A stretch of 64,000 nucleotides of DNA from Solibacillus sp040273735. Its GTDB lineage: Bacteria > Bacillota > Bacilli > Bacillales_A > Planococcaceae. The stretch covers positions 69,175 to 133,174 of the forward strand of contig NZ_JBELZM010000014.1 in NCBI RefSeq assembly GCF_040273735.1, in the 5' to 3' direction. This document shows, in pieces, positions 26,403 through 36,175 of this stretch. The number at the start of each line of letters is the position of its first letter. Position 1 is the stretch's first letter. Position numbers and translations under genes: made by a program. The notes beneath the pieces are model-generated. The model did no database searches, was not told the DNA's origin, and saw nothing but the letters and a program-made list of their open reading frames with translations.

Positions 26403-27806
26403 TCATTTTTTAAGAAGTTTAAGGTAAAAAAAGGTACCTTTCTGTAATTTACTTTCGACACCAATTTCCACTTCATATTTATCTGCGAGCATCTTCGTAA
26501 TACTTAACCCTAGTCCAGTACCGGCGACTTTATTTGTACGGGATGCATCCACTCGGAAAAACCGGTCGAAAATATGTGGTAAATGTTGTTCGGAAATACC
26601 GATACCATTGTCTTCTATCGTAACTAAAATTGGCGAGTGCAATTCATTATATTCGATTGTTACATGTAGACTTGGAACATTGCTATTATATCGTATACTA
26701 TTACTCAAAATATTTCTAAAGATTTGCGCTAGAGCATGTTCGGTAATGGAGGCAGTTGTTTTACCGCCGGTAACTGTCAGGTGAAACTCAGCGGTAGGAT
26801 ACAGCAGTAATAATTCGTCTTTTACTTGTTCGTATACTTGTTCTATATCAGCAGAAGCTTGTTCATCCGCTTGCTCCCTTCTTGCCAATTTCAACAGTTC
26901 TTCGATCATTTTCCTCATACGCGCAATTTCGGTTAACGAAGTACTTAATGATTCTTCCATCACTTCCGGTTCATCTTTACCCCACCGTTTGATTAATGAT
27001 AAATGACCTTCAATTACTTGAATCGGCGTTCGTAATTCATGCGATGCGTCTGCGACAAATTGCTGCTGCTTTGTAAATGAAATTTCAAGTTCATTCATTA
27101 AAGTACGATACATATGAAGTAAATCGCCAATTTCATCTTTTGCCGTATAATCAAACTTGGGCTGTGCTGTAAACCCGTTTTTTCTGACAAAACTCATCGC
27201 ATCCCGTAATTGGACAAGCGGTTTCATTAACATATTCGCCAAGTAATAACTAATCATAACCGAAAATAAGATGGCACCGAAACCAATAATAAGAATGGTC
27301 GTCAAAATATAATTCATCATCGATTGAAATGCTGCTAGGGGGTGAATCAGCTGCATTATCCCTTGGAATTGTCCGATTTGAACGACTCGGTGAATGACAT
27401 AGCTTTCAGATCCTGAAATCATCTGCTTTTCAATCATTGTTGAAAAATATTTTTGATTCATTGGCAGTTTTGCAGCCGGCGCAGCATCATTAATACGCAT
27501 TACCTCAATACCATCCAGATTAAATACACGTACCGTTTGTTCTTGATTTAAAATGGCCTTCATCAAAGCAGTGTTGTTTTGGAGAGCCTGTACTGTAACA
27601 GTGTTCCCTTGTGATTCGAAGTAGGTTGTCATATCATCTACCGTTCGCAATGCATTTTTTTCTTCATTATGAATAAGCCATGTTTGCAATGCGATATACA
27701 GTACAACAGATATTAGAGCATAGCTTACAAAGATCGTTACACCGACCGCAAGCATCCACTTTGATTTTAATGAAAGGTTCAGTAATTTGTTTTTCATCAT
27801 CTTCAC
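26403..27806 (-). CDS. Sensor histidine kinase (ArlS-like)
   Basis: 467 aa. Two membrane helices (about residues 16-36 and 165-190) flank an extracellular sensor region, then HAMP, HisKA with the phosphoacceptor in ADASHELRTPIQVIEGHLSL, and HATPase_c (N-box NSIRYNS, EDNGIGIS, GTGLGLSI). The H-box sequence and WGKDEPEV region closely resemble staphylococcal ArlS. The start overlaps the regulator's stop; GTG 27806, ATG 27800 and ATG 27797 are all possible, the last having the best RBS spacing. Confidence 0.92.
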   Translation of the reverse strand: MKMMKNKLLNLSLKSKWMLAVGVTIFVSYALISVVLYIALQTWLIHNEEKNALRTVDDMTTYFESQGNTVTVQALQNNTALMKAILNQEQTVRVFNLDGIEVMRINDAAPAAKLPMNQKYFSTMIEKQMISGSESYVIHRVVQIGQFQGIMQLIHPLAAFQSMMNYILTTILIIGFGAILFSVMISYYLANMLMKPLVQLRDAMSFVRKNGFTAQPKFDYTAKDEIGDLLHMYRTLMNELEISFTKQQQFVADASHELRTPIQVIEGHLSLIKRWGKDEPEVMEESLSTSLTEIARMRKMIEELLKLARREQADEQASADIEQVYEQVKDELLLLYPTAEFHLTVTGGKTTASITEHALAQIFRNILSNSIRYNSNVPSLHVTIEYNELHSPILVTIEDNGIGISEQHLPHIFDRFFRVDASRTNKVAGTGLGLSITKMLADKYEVEIGVESKLQKGTFFYLKLLKK

Positions 27807-28474
27807 CCGCGCATCACATATCCAACACCACGTACAGTTTCAATGTACGGAGTATTTTCTGTTTGCAGTTTTGAACGTAAATGGCGAATATATACATCGA
27901 CTACATTAGTTTCTACCTCTGAATCGAATCCCCAAACCGTTTCTAAAATACGTTCACGTGTACATACATGGTTTCTGTTCTCCACAAGCAGCTTCAATAA
28001 ATCGAATTCTTTTCTTGTAAGCTCAATTTTATTATTTTCAAATATTACTTCATATGCATGCACATCGATTTCCAAGTCTCTTAAAATGAGTTGTTTTGAT
28101 TTTCGGGTATTCTGGACTCTCCTTAAAATCGAACGGATCCGGGCTAATAGTTCTTCTATCGCAAACGGCTTCACGATATAGTCATCTGCTCCTGCATCCA
28201 AACCTGAAACACGATCCATTACTTCATCTCGTGCAGTAATTAACAGAATCGGTACATCGCTTGTTTTTCTTATTCTTCTGCATACTTCAATCCCGTTCAG
28301 TTGAGGCAGCATGACATCGAGTAAAATACAGTCGAATTGTTCACTATCCGCAAATTCGAGACCAGTCCTCCCATCATATGCAACAACAGTTTCAAATTGC
28401 TCGTGCTTAAGCTCCAGTTCAAGGAAACGTGCAATATTTTTTTCATCTTCTATTATTAAAATCTTTTGGTTCAT
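27803..28474 (-). CDS. OmpR-family response regulator (ArlR-like)
   Basis: 223 aa. Receiver domain with EDE pocket (IIEDEKN), phosphoacceptor Asp in LLDVMLPQLNG and Lys in IVKPFAIEELLAR, then a winged-helix DNA-binding domain ending in RGVGYVMRG. It pairs with the overlapping kinase gene. In staphylococci ArlRS governs adhesion, autolysis and virulence; the role here is unknown. Confidence 0.93.
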   Translation of the reverse strand: MNQKILIIEDEKNIARFLELELKHEQFETVVAYDGRTGLEFADSEQFDCILLDVMLPQLNGIEVCRRIRKTSDVPILLITARDEVMDRVSGLDAGADDYIVKPFAIEELLARIRSILRRVQNTRKSKQLILRDLEIDVHAYEVIFENNKIELTRKEFDLLKLLVENRNHVCTRERILETVWGFDSEVETNVVDVYIRHLRSKLQTENTPYIETVRGVGYVMRG

Positions 28475-28534
28475 CAGCTTCCCTCACTATCAACTATTTA
28501 TATCATCATTAGTGTATCATTTGTATTTTACAAC

Positions 28535-28568
28535 AAAAAAAGAATACGGGGTAAATTTCCGTATTCTT
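28535..28568 (-). terminator. Terminator after the diguanylate cyclase gene
   Basis: Minus-strand stem AGAATACGG / CCGTATTCT followed by seven or more T residues. Confidence 0.8.
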
Positions 28569-28597
28569 GCGAGTGAGATATAGATATAAAGAAAATG

Positions 28598-30610
28598 CTA
28601 ATTGGTAGATTGCTTCGCCTTGTATAATGCCTGATCCGCCAAATCGATAAGCACATCCAAACTTAAACTGTGCTTTGGATAAATCGATATACCCATCGAG
28701 GCAGTAGGTGAAAAATGCGCCCCTCTGATCTTCCATCCGATTTGCAAATTTTCTTTGATCCGGTCCATAATATAAGCTAGTTGAACAGAGCGCTCTTTTT
28801 CGGAAATGGACAGTCCTGTTAAAACAATTAAAAATTCGTCACCGCCCAGCCTTATTACGAGGTCTTCGTTTCGCACACTGCGAACGAGCGATTTCCCGAA
28901 TTGAATTAAAAACTCATCCCCTACATCATGGCCATATACATCATTTACCTGTTTAAAATTATCACCGTCAAGATATAAAATCGCCAGGCAAGTGCCTGTT
29001 TCGTCTGCTTCGGCCATAAGAAGCGGAAAGTCCTTGTACAGTTTCCTGCGATTACCTAGCTGCGTCAGGCTATCATGGTACGCTAAATATGTTAATTTAT
29101 CTTCCAGCTGCTTGCGCTCGGTTATTTCTCTTGAAACCATGACAATTTCCGTGATTTCATGATTTGCCAGATCGAACGTTAGCGTATAGTTCCCTTCCGT
29201 CCAAATCGTGCTATTATCTTTTTTATACAAAAGTAATTCAATTTTCTGTTCTTCTACTATATCAAGCGTTTCCGTGTTCAATGTTTCATGCCACAGTTGG
29301 ACACTTTCAGGCTTCAGCAATCGATCGTACGGTACACCTATCAGCTCATCTTCCTGATAGCCAAGTTTTCTTGAATAGGAAGGTGAAGCGTATTTAATTT
29401 TGCCGTAGCGGTCTGTTACGATAATAAAATCATTCGTATTTTCAGTAATCGCTCTGAAATTTCGTTCAATTATATATAGTTCGGACATTAATTGCTTTTC
29501 AGACGAAATATTATATTGAACCATTAAAAACTGCTCGACTTCCCCTAGTTCATTTTTCAAAGGAATCATAGTGGAGTCCACCCAATAAATCTCGCCATCC
29601 TTTTTACGATTGCACACTTCATCACGCCAAATTTCTTCTTTACTTATTTTTTCCCAATAACTAACTGAAGCCGTATCGTGTTGATACGTTGAATGAAGAA
29701 AACGGTGCGGCTTACCGATTAATTCCTCATGGGTAAAGCCTGTACTTTTAATAACTCTTTCATTTACATCTAAAATATTTCCGTCAGCATCTGTAAATAT
29801 AACGTCAGCAAATGAATTGATCGCATTTTTGAACATTTCCAGACCATACGATGCAGTGCGTAATGCCTGTCCTTGTTTTATAAACTCTGTTATTTCTTGC
29901 AATATAATAAATACGGCAATATTTTCACCGTTACTTGTCAGCGAAGAAAATGAAGCAGTAAAACATCGCTGTTCATTATGTTTATCGATAAAAAACAGCA
30001 TTTTTGATTGAACATTTTCTCCAAGCTGAGCACGTTTCAAATAGCTTTTTAATTTTTTTGCCATTTTTCTTTCTATAAAAGGCATATCTAATATACTTGT
30101 ACGGTAAGCATCTTCCATTTGAATATTAAACTCATCCAAAAATTTTGTGTTCGCTTCAAGCAATAGCAGGTCATTGGAAACTAATATCGTTGATAAAAAT
30201 GAATTAGAAAACAAGGAACGCATAAATAAATATTTATCTTCTAAATCAAGACTCATAGATACTTCTTTTGTCATAGCTAAAATATAATATTTACCGTCTT
30301 GTACTACTGGAATTGTTGTCGTTCTTTGTTTTCGGACGTTCATTCTTTCATAAGTAAAATCTTCAAATTCCACTTGTTTATTTTGCTCGATTGTTAAGTC
30401 ATAATGGTGAATAATCGTTTTTGCCAAATGGGACGGGATTACCTGTTCGATCGTTTTGCCGCAAGGATTCGTATTTATCAAATTTACTGCAGCATCATTG
30501 ACAAAAATATAACGATACTTATCATCTGTTTTTTCCATAAAGAACACAGCATCATTACTATTTTTGAATAACAAATTCAATAGGTCCATTGAAAAAATGG
30601 AACTCATCAT
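28598..30610 (-). CDS. Diguanylate cyclase with multiple PAS domains
   Basis: 670 aa, no membrane segment. Four PAS-like modules can be followed: about 8-110, 130-235, 262-375 (with a clear PAC: GEIYWVDSTMIPLKNELGE) and 385-500. They are joined to a C-terminal GGDEF domain (about 505-668) with an intact RLGGDEFLIVLTG active site and an RNED inhibitory I-site five residues before it. It should make c-di-GMP in response to a cytoplasmic signal. No EAL or PilZ partner in the window. Start: two adjacent ATGs after GGGGGACAAGG. Confidence 0.93.
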   Translation of the reverse strand: MMSSIFSMDLLNLLFKNSNDAVFFMEKTDDKYRYIFVNDAAVNLINTNPCGKTIEQVIPSHLAKTIIHHYDLTIEQNKQVEFEDFTYERMNVRKQRTTTIPVVQDGKYYILAMTKEVSMSLDLEDKYLFMRSLFSNSFLSTILVSNDLLLLEANTKFLDEFNIQMEDAYRTSILDMPFIERKMAKKLKSYLKRAQLGENVQSKMLFFIDKHNEQRCFTASFSSLTSNGENIAVFIILQEITEFIKQGQALRTASYGLEMFKNAINSFADVIFTDADGNILDVNERVIKSTGFTHEELIGKPHRFLHSTYQHDTASVSYWEKISKEEIWRDEVCNRKKDGEIYWVDSTMIPLKNELGEVEQFLMVQYNISSEKQLMSELYIIERNFRAITENTNDFIIVTDRYGKIKYASPSYSRKLGYQEDELIGVPYDRLLKPESVQLWHETLNTETLDIVEEQKIELLLYKKDNSTIWTEGNYTLTFDLANHEITEIVMVSREITERKQLEDKLTYLAYHDSLTQLGNRRKLYKDFPLLMAEADETGTCLAILYLDGDNFKQVNDVYGHDVGDEFLIQFGKSLVRSVRNEDLVIRLGGDEFLIVLTGLSISEKERSVQLAYIMDRIKENLQIGWKIRGAHFSPTASMGISIYPKHSLSLDVLIDLADQALYKAKQSTN

Positions 30611-30637
30611 CCTTGTCCCCCTACTTTTTACTGATCT

Positions 30638-31600
30638 TTACAGAAAGCTTTCTATTTTATCTTTCACAAAAAGTTTGCATTTCTCATATTGGATTTGCTC
30701 TTCTGCAGGCTGAAAATGAACCAACTGTATTTTTTCGTCTTTAATTTCGAATTCATATTCCCCTAATACCGTAGCATTTCCGATGAGCGCTAATTCCCAG
30801 ATTCCATCATTATTTGAAACTTCACATTGAACAAAGCCACCTGGGTTATAGACGGTTACTTTACTATTCGTAACGAATCCTTCAATCGAGGCAATTAGTG
30901 CAGAGGCAGTCATTGCTGTACCGCAAGCATTTGTAAAGCCTACGCCCCGCTCATAAGTACGGACAAATATTTCTTCAGGCGATAATGGCTGGACATAGCT
31001 AACATTCACCCCATCTGGGCAATATTCATTTTCACTGTTTAAATAGGCTGCGAGCTGTTGTTGGTGTGTCGTATCTTCTATATATTTTTTATCAACGATT
31101 CCGATTAGATGAGGGTTCGGTACAGAAATCGCAGTAAAAGGAATTTCCTCTGAAAAAGCAGGTATAATTTCATGGCGTAATTGTTGTCTGTTATCTACCT
31201 TCATTGGTAATGATGATAATTCAAATGAAATGGGCGAAATTTCTACTGAATATGTAGGAAGCTGTTCAAATATGGATTCCTCTCGTTTCACTTTCAAACA
31301 GGCATGCATTGTTTCAATAACCGCTTCATTAACATTCAATTTTTCGCAGACATAACGCGCGACGCAGCGCAATCCATTCCCGCACATCGAAGCTTCCGAG
31401 CCGTCTGCATTAATAACGCGCATTTTTGCATCTGCTACGGAAGATGGCAGCACCATCAACAAACCATCTGCACCTCCATCATTGGATGGTTGACATAATT
31501 GTTTTGTGATATTCACAAAATTAAATTGTTCATCATATAATGCTTCGTATAAATAAAATGTATTGCCAGAACCATGAACTTTCGTTAGTTGGATATTCAT
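30638..31600 (-). CDS. dapF: Diaminopimelate epimerase
   Basis: 320 aa, slightly longer than the usual ~275-285 aa. The two catalytic cysteines are in SMCGNGLRC (Cys 73) and NACGTAM (Cys 226). It interconverts LL- and meso-diaminopimelate for lysine and peptidoglycan synthesis. The second motif reads ERGVGFTNACGTA rather than the common ERGxGET-ACGTG, so it is a divergent member; a related epimerase activity is possible. GGAGG RBS before ATG. Convergent with nothing; follows the diguanylate cyclase start by 27 bases upstream. Confidence 0.87.
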   Translation of the reverse strand: MNIQLTKVHGSGNTFYLYEALYDEQFNFVNITKQLCQPSNDGGADGLLMVLPSSVADAKMRVINADGSEASMCGNGLRCVARYVCEKLNVNEAVIETMHACLKVKREESIFEQLPTYSVEISPISFELSSLPMKVDNRQQLRHEIIPAFSEEIPFTAISVPNPHLIGIVDKKYIEDTTHQQQLAAYLNSENEYCPDGVNVSYVQPLSPEEIFVRTYERGVGFTNACGTAMTASALIASIEGFVTNSKVTVYNPGGFVQCEVSNNDGIWELALIGNATVLGEYEFEIKDEKIQLVHFQPAEEQIQYEKCKLFVKDKIESFL

Positions 31601-31734
31601 ATTTTACGCCTCCGCGTTCTCTCTTATTTTATTATATTATACTTTTAAAAAATTCATCTTGTCATTAATAGTTTTTATTTACGCATTATTCTGAATATAT
31701 CGACTTTTAGCAGAAAAAAATGTTTTTTTCGAGC

Positions 31735-31990
31735 TTGAAAGTTGCGGCAAGAGAATATATTATAATAAACTGTAGATATATTTCTTATTTCGATATTGTT
31801 ATTAATTGTCTAGGATAGAGCGAGACATACGAATTATGCATAATAGTTTAACGTCAAATTCTTTTAGGTAAGATCAAGCTCGAAATGACTACTGCCTTAT
31901 GATAAAGAACCTTTTAGCATTAGAAGATTATTTGCACCATTTCTTTAACAACAGGCTCTACCATTTTCTTCTTAAAAGGAGGCGTTTCAC
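31735..31990 (+). promoter_or_regulatory. Promoter and long leader of the GNAT gene
   Basis: TTGAAA (31735-31740), 17-base spacer, TATTAT (31758-31763). The predicted transcript start near 31770 leaves about 220 untranslated bases before the RBS AAAGGAGG. The leader holds scattered GC-rich words and a palindrome ATTATGCATAAT, but I could not fit it to a known riboswitch, T-box or attenuator. Confidence 0.45.
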
Positions 31991-32539
31991 ATGTTAAAAC
32001 AGAGAGAACTTCATGAAACAGCAGAATTATACGAATTATTACGTCATCCGTCTGTGTTTCCATTCGTACGTCAGAAAGCGACTTCAGCTGAAGAGTATTT
32101 ATTTATGACTAAACAATTAATAGAAGAAGAACAAAACGGCTTAACGATTTCACGTACAATTGTAGATGATTGGGGTGCCCCAATCGGAACAATCAGTATT
32201 TTTGATATCCAAGATGGCGCCGGCTTTTTAGGAACATGGATCGGCAAACCATATCAAGGCATCGGTTATAATCAGAAAGCGAAATTAGCGTTTTTAAATG
32301 AACTATTTTTCGACTTTGATTTCCACACAGTTTTCTTACGCATCCGGGAAGAAAATGCACGCTCACAAGCAGCAGCATTAAAATTACCTTATGTAGTAGA
32401 TGCCGAGCAATCAAATCCATCCCTTTTCACAGAAATTAATCAAGGCGAAAATAAATTCCGTCTTTTCAAAATTCCTAAAGACCTGTTCTATTTGACAACT
32501 GCAAATACGCACGAGGAAACAGAAGAACAGGCAATGTAA
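31991..32539 (+). CDS. GNAT family N-acetyltransferase (RimJ/RimL-like)
   Basis: 182 aa. Opening RELHETAELYELLRHPSVFP and the mid-segment GTWIGKPYQGIGYNQKAKLAFL (acetyl-CoA-binding motif A region) are typical of RimJ/RimL-type acetyltransferases. Substrate unknown. AAAGGAGG RBS at good spacing. Preceded by a long leader. Confidence 0.78.
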   Translation: MLKQRELHETAELYELLRHPSVFPFVRQKATSAEEYLFMTKQLIEEEQNGLTISRTIVDDWGAPIGTISIFDIQDGAGFLGTWIGKPYQGIGYNQKAKLAFLNELFFDFDFHTVFLRIREENARSQAAALKLPYVVDAEQSNPSLFTEINQGENKFRLFKIPKDLFYLTTANTHEETEEQAM

Positions 32540-32614
32540 AAAGGAAATTATCACTAGTGTTGTAATTACTTTCATTACGCTTATATGAAAAAGGCGTCAC
32601 AAATATTCCTAAAA

Positions 32615-32660
32615 CAAAGGGGCTACCTAAAAGTATGAACTTTAGGTAACCCCTTTTTTA
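32615..32660. terminator. Bidirectional terminator
   Basis: 14-base arms (32618-32631, 32641-32654) with one mismatch, T-run on the plus side and A-run on the other. Between the convergent GNAT and MurG-type genes. Confidence 0.85.
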
Positions 32661-32664
32661 TTGA

Positions 32665-33741
32665 TTATTTTTCATATTGAGTAATTAAGGCAACCATTTC
32701 TTTCGGAGTTTTCGGATGTTCGACTTCGAGCATGTGATCGATCATTTCTTCCGCTTTCTCTTCAAGCTTTTGAAGAGCCTGCATGAATGATGCTTTTGTC
32801 ATTTTTTCCTCGTCCAAAACTTGTGCAAAGCCTTGTTTTTTAAATAAGTTGGCATTTAAAATCTGATCGCCACGGCTTTTTGCAGCAGAAAGAGGAATGA
32901 GCAGCATCGGCTTATGCAATGCCAAAAATTCGAAAATCGAGTTCGAACCGGCACGTGATACAACAAAATCCGTTGCATACAGTAAATCTGGCAATTCTGT
33001 CGTCACATATTCAAATTGACTGTAGCCCTGCAGATTTTCAAGACTTTTGTCGGCGTTCCCTTTACCGCATAAATGGATAATCTGATACTTTTCAAGTAGG
33101 GTCGGCAAATTTTCACGAAGCGCATCATTAATAATGACCGATCCTAAGCTCCCGCCCATGACAAGCAGAACTTTTTTTTCGGTTGTGAAGCCACATAATC
33201 CCATGCCGCGATCACGATTTCCCTCAAATAGTTGCTGACGAATGATCGAGCCAGTGCAAGTCGATTTGTCGTTCGGTAAATGTTTCATCGTTTCTTTAAA
33301 AACTGTAAAGATATGGGATGCGAACGGCAATGAAATTTTATTCGCTAATCCAGGCGTCACATCCGACTCATGGACAACAACCGGAATATTTGCCAACTTT
33401 GCCGCAATAACGACAGGCACCGATACAAATCCGCCTTTAGAAAAGATGACAGTCGGCTTTATTTTTTTAATAATTGAAAAGGCTTGTGTAACCCCTGCCA
33501 TCACTTTAAACGGATCTGTAAAATTCTGTACTGAAAAATAACGACGCAGCTTCCCGCTCGATATACTGTGATATGGCAATGAAGGAAACGCATTTGTTAT
33601 AAGTTCCTTTTCGATCCCATCGTGAGAGCCTATATAATGGACATTATACCCCGCTTCCTGCAATGAAGGAATGATCGCTTCATTTAATGATACGTGACCG
33701 GCTGTACCCCCGCCTGTTAAAATAATTGTTTTCTCGTTCAT
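32665..33741 (-). CDS. murG: MurG-type UDP-GlcNAc transferase
   Basis: 358 aa GT28 glycosyltransferase. The N-terminal GGGTAGHVSLNEAIIP replaces the common GGTGGH loop, VHESDVTPGLANK matches the lipid-I acceptor region, and the C-terminal VVSRAGSNSIFEFLALHKPMLLIPL is the UDP-GlcNAc site. It should add GlcNAc to lipid I. It is not next to division or mur genes, and the variant GGTAGH loop is seen in extra MurG copies in Bacillales, so a second paralogue is possible. Start ATG after TAGGAG. Confidence 0.85.
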   Translation of the reverse strand: MNEKTIILTGGGTAGHVSLNEAIIPSLQEAGYNVHYIGSHDGIEKELITNAFPSLPYHSISSGKLRRYFSVQNFTDPFKVMAGVTQAFSIIKKIKPTVIFSKGGFVSVPVVIAAKLANIPVVVHESDVTPGLANKISLPFASHIFTVFKETMKHLPNDKSTCTGSIIRQQLFEGNRDRGMGLCGFTTEKKVLLVMGGSLGSVIINDALRENLPTLLEKYQIIHLCGKGNADKSLENLQGYSQFEYVTTELPDLLYATDFVVSRAGSNSIFEFLALHKPMLLIPLSAAKSRGDQILNANLFKKQGFAQVLDEEKMTKASFMQALQKLEEKAEEMIDHMLEVEHPKTPKEMVALITQYEK

Positions 33742-34145
33742 AAATTTCTCCTAACAAAGCAAATGTCATTGCCACTATTTTATGCAACATGACATTTCAA
33801 CATGCTTCGATAAATATCTTATTTATTTTATGTTTCATTTTATTTTCAATGATTATTTTTACTATTTTTTACAGTTCCTTAATTATTATTCAATAATTGT
33901 TTTAGTATTATTATTTCAAAAAAATGATTTTACTTTTTATCACTTCTATTCCATCGAATTTTACACCTTTTTTTAATGAGGCTTTTAAAAGTATACCGTA
34001 TATTGTAGCACATTTTGGCACTTTATAAAGCATTTCTCTAAAAATGGTTGTTTTCGCATATAAAAATATAAAGGTAGAAAGAAATAATAAATATTCAATA
34101 AAAGTATTTTTATTGTTTGAAGAATTCGATCAATAACTAATAAAC
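33742..34145. other. AT-rich intergenic region
   Basis: About 400 bases upstream of murG, close to 80% A+T, no credible gene. A 9-base inverted repeat (33761-33769 and 33789-33797, arms AAATGTCAT) lies 20 bases upstream of the murG start and would form a hairpin or operator in its leader. Confidence 0.5.
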
Positions 34146-34180
34146 AAAAAAACTACCCTTTTCATTGCGAAAAGGATAGC
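34146..34180 (-). terminator. Terminator after the CAP-domain gene
   Basis: Minus-strand stem CTATCCTTTTC / GAAAAGGGTAG followed by TTTTTTT. Confidence 0.85.
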
Positions 34181-34189
34181 ATCAGCAAA

Positions 34190-35011
34190 TTACTTTTTAA
34201 TAAATTGTTGCGTCCAGATATTACCGTCCTGAACATAGCCTACACCAATATGAGTGAAGTCTTTATTTAAAATATTCGCTCGGTGACCCTCTGAATTCAT
34301 CCATGCTTGTACAACTTCTTCAGGAGATTTTTGCCCTTTGGCAATGTTTTCACCTGCTGATTTATAAGCAATACCTAATGCTTTCAATCTGTCAAACGGG
34401 CTGCCGAATGTTGGTGATGTATGAGAGAAGTAATTTTTATCTTTCATATCTTGAGATTTTTCACGTGCCGCTGCCATTAATGGGCGGTCGATTTGTAATG
34501 CACTTAAACCGTTTTTAGCACGTTCTGCATTTGTTAATGCAACAACTTTTTCTTCAATCGCTAAAATTTGATCTGTAGCTGTCGTTTCTTTTTGTTCTTG
34601 AGCTGGTGCCTGTTCAGTTTTAGATTGTTTAGCAGGTGTTTTTGACGGTGTTTCAGCCGTTGTAGGAGCTTTTGGAGTTTCATTGTTTACTACATTTGTA
34701 GGCTCTTTTTCTACTTCCTTATCAACTTCTTTGCCAGCCTCTTTAGAAGCTTCGTTGTTTACTTCTGTTGAAGCCGGTTTTTTAACTTTATTCGTTGAAA
34801 CCTCCTGTTTAATAACTGTCCATTTTTGAGGTGTCGTTTTTTCAAGTTTATAGAAATTGTTAAGTTTTATATTATAGTCATTCGCTAATTGAATATGATT
34901 TGTAGTTGTTGTTGATTTGGCCCCTTCAATTGCATTTGAACTTGCATTAGCAACGGGTGCTTGAGTTGCAAAAAGTATTACTGCACAAAATGGTAGAACT
35001 AATTTTTTCAT
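34190..35011 (-). CDS. Secreted CAP-domain (YkwD-like) protein
   Basis: 273 aa. Signal peptide cleaved near VANASS, a short N-terminal region, a low-complexity Lys/Glu/Thr/Pro linker (about 70-140), then a CAP/SCP domain (about 150-273) with LTNAERAKNGLSAL, HTSPTFGSPFDRL, AGENIAKG and WMNSEGHRANIL, the usual order in YkwD. Likely attached to or released from the cell wall. ATG 35011 is chosen because GGAGG precedes it by 8 bases; the frame extends upstream to 35038 without an RBS. Confidence 0.9.
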   Translation of the reverse strand: MKKLVLPFCAVILFATQAPVANASSNAIEGAKSTTTTNHIQLANDYNIKLNNFYKLEKTTPQKWTVIKQEVSTNKVKKPASTEVNNEASKEAGKEVDKEVEKEPTNVVNNETPKAPTTAETPSKTPAKQSKTEQAPAQEQKETTATDQILAIEEKVVALTNAERAKNGLSALQIDRPLMAAAREKSQDMKDKNYFSHTSPTFGSPFDRLKALGIAYKSAGENIAKGQKSPEEVVQAWMNSEGHRANILNKDFTHIGVGYVQDGNIWTQQFIKK

Positions 35012-35062
35012 TTTGTACGCCTCCTTTCGTGATTTCATCGTAAATGAAAAATCGAAGAAAAA

Positions 35063-35112
35063 AAGGCCTATAAATTGGTAAACTGTCCATCTACCAAAAT
35101 ATTAGCCTTAAA
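35063..35112 (-). terminator. Terminator after the CobW gene, within the CAP-gene leader
   Basis: Long imperfect stem (about 18 bp, three mismatches) on the minus strand, outer arms AAGGC / GGCCTT, followed by seven T. It lies 78-127 bases past the CobW stop but also about 50 bases before the CAP-gene start, so it may also attenuate that gene. Confidence 0.65.
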
Positions 35113-35189
35113 GTCTTATATTTTATTCGTAATTTGCGATAAATTTATCCAATTTCATCAAACATTTCATTTGAAAAGCTATTGACGAA

Positions 35190-36092
35190 TTATGATAGAG
35201 AGATAATTTCCAGTTTGTTAATCTTCTCACCTATGATGACTAAGTTCGGTTCCATCTTTATATATTCCGGCAACCATTGGACCATTCCATAGGCATATTG
35301 GAACAGCATAGGGTTTTTGATTCCCTCAATCGGAACATATCCTTTCATACGGTAAACTGTATCCGGTAATGAACGCACCCAGTTTTCAAACTGTTCCTGT
35401 GTAAAGCTTGTATCAAATCGTACGAGTCGCGAGCCTAAATTAAAGCTATCACCAATACGGGCTGTCACGATATCGTCTTTTGATACACGAGCAGTTGACT
35501 GCATATTTTGCAATAACTTTAATGGAACCCGGCCATTTGTCGTCTGAAGAATGAAGGCATTTGCATTAAAACCTTGCAGTTCATAAACAACTTGCGCTTG
35601 ATCCGATTCAGTAAGCAAGTCCGTTTTGTTGGCCAATAACAGATGGGCATGACGAATTTGCTCCATAAAAAGGGAGCGTACTTGCGGAGTAAGGCTTGCT
35701 CGGTCTAACCATAACCGACTGTCCGCCACCGTCACAATTCCTTTAATATTTAACTTATCCGCAAATAAAGGCGAATAGACTGCATCCAGTGCTTCTACAG
35801 GGTGTGCAGCCCCGGTTGTTTCTATTATAAGTACATCAAATTCCTGATCGTGTAAAAGCGATTGGATTTGCGCTTCCGTTTTTTCTGCTCCACTACAGCA
35901 AATACATCCTTCCAACATTTCCTTCAACGGTACATCCTGTTCCACGGCCTGTGAATCAAATGGCAGTTTGCCCAATTCGTTCATAATAACAGCAGGCTTC
36001 AAATTGGCCTCTTTCAATTGACGAATGACATCGGTTAACATGGACGTTTTGCCGCTCCCTAAAAATCCGCTAAATAAATATACATCTTTCAT
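35190..36092 (-). CDS. CobW/COG0523 G3E-family GTPase (metal chaperone)
   Basis: 300 aa. Walker A GFLGSGKTS at residues 9-17, metal-binding GCICC (CxCC), ETTGAAHP, NKTD specificity motif, and a C-terminal CobW_C domain. COG0523 proteins insert or traffic zinc or cobalt using GTP. The C-terminus lacks the His-rich tail seen in some zinc chaperones. ATG follows AGGAAG. Metal is not determinable; no Zur box recognised. Confidence 0.88.
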   Translation of the reverse strand: MKDVYLFSGFLGSGKTSMLTDVIRQLKEANLKPAVIMNELGKLPFDSQAVEQDVPLKEMLEGCICCSGAEKTEAQIQSLLHDQEFDVLIIETTGAAHPVEALDAVYSPLFADKLNIKGIVTVADSRLWLDRASLTPQVRSLFMEQIRHAHLLLANKTDLLTESDQAQVVYELQGFNANAFILQTTNGRVPLKLLQNMQSTARVSKDDIVTARIGDSFNLGSRLVRFDTSFTQEQFENWVRSLPDTVYRMKGYVPIEGIKNPMLFQYAYGMVQWLPEYIKMEPNLVIIGEKINKLEIISLS

Positions 36093-36107
36093 ATTTCCAC
36101 TTCCTAT

Positions 36108-36160
36108 AATAATGGGCTGGCAATAAAGTGTTTCATCACTTTTTACCAGCCCGCATTTTT
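36108..36160 (+). terminator. Terminator-like hairpin pointing against the flanking genes
   Basis: Stem GGGCTGGCAATAAAGTG / CACTTTTTACCAGCCC with the T-run (GCATTTTTTTA) on the plus-strand side. Both flanking genes (ctpA and CobW) are on the minus strand, where no T-run follows the hairpin. It would stop plus-strand antisense transcription. Confidence 0.5.
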
Positions 36161-36175
36161 TTATTCGTTTGTCAT

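Noticed and set aside
35040..35189. Leader before the CAP gene resembles part of a c-di-GMP-I riboswitch (GGTAG...TTTACC spacing).
   Set aside because: The GNRA tetraloop half and most conserved bases are missing, and the hairpin is well explained as the terminator of the CobW gene.
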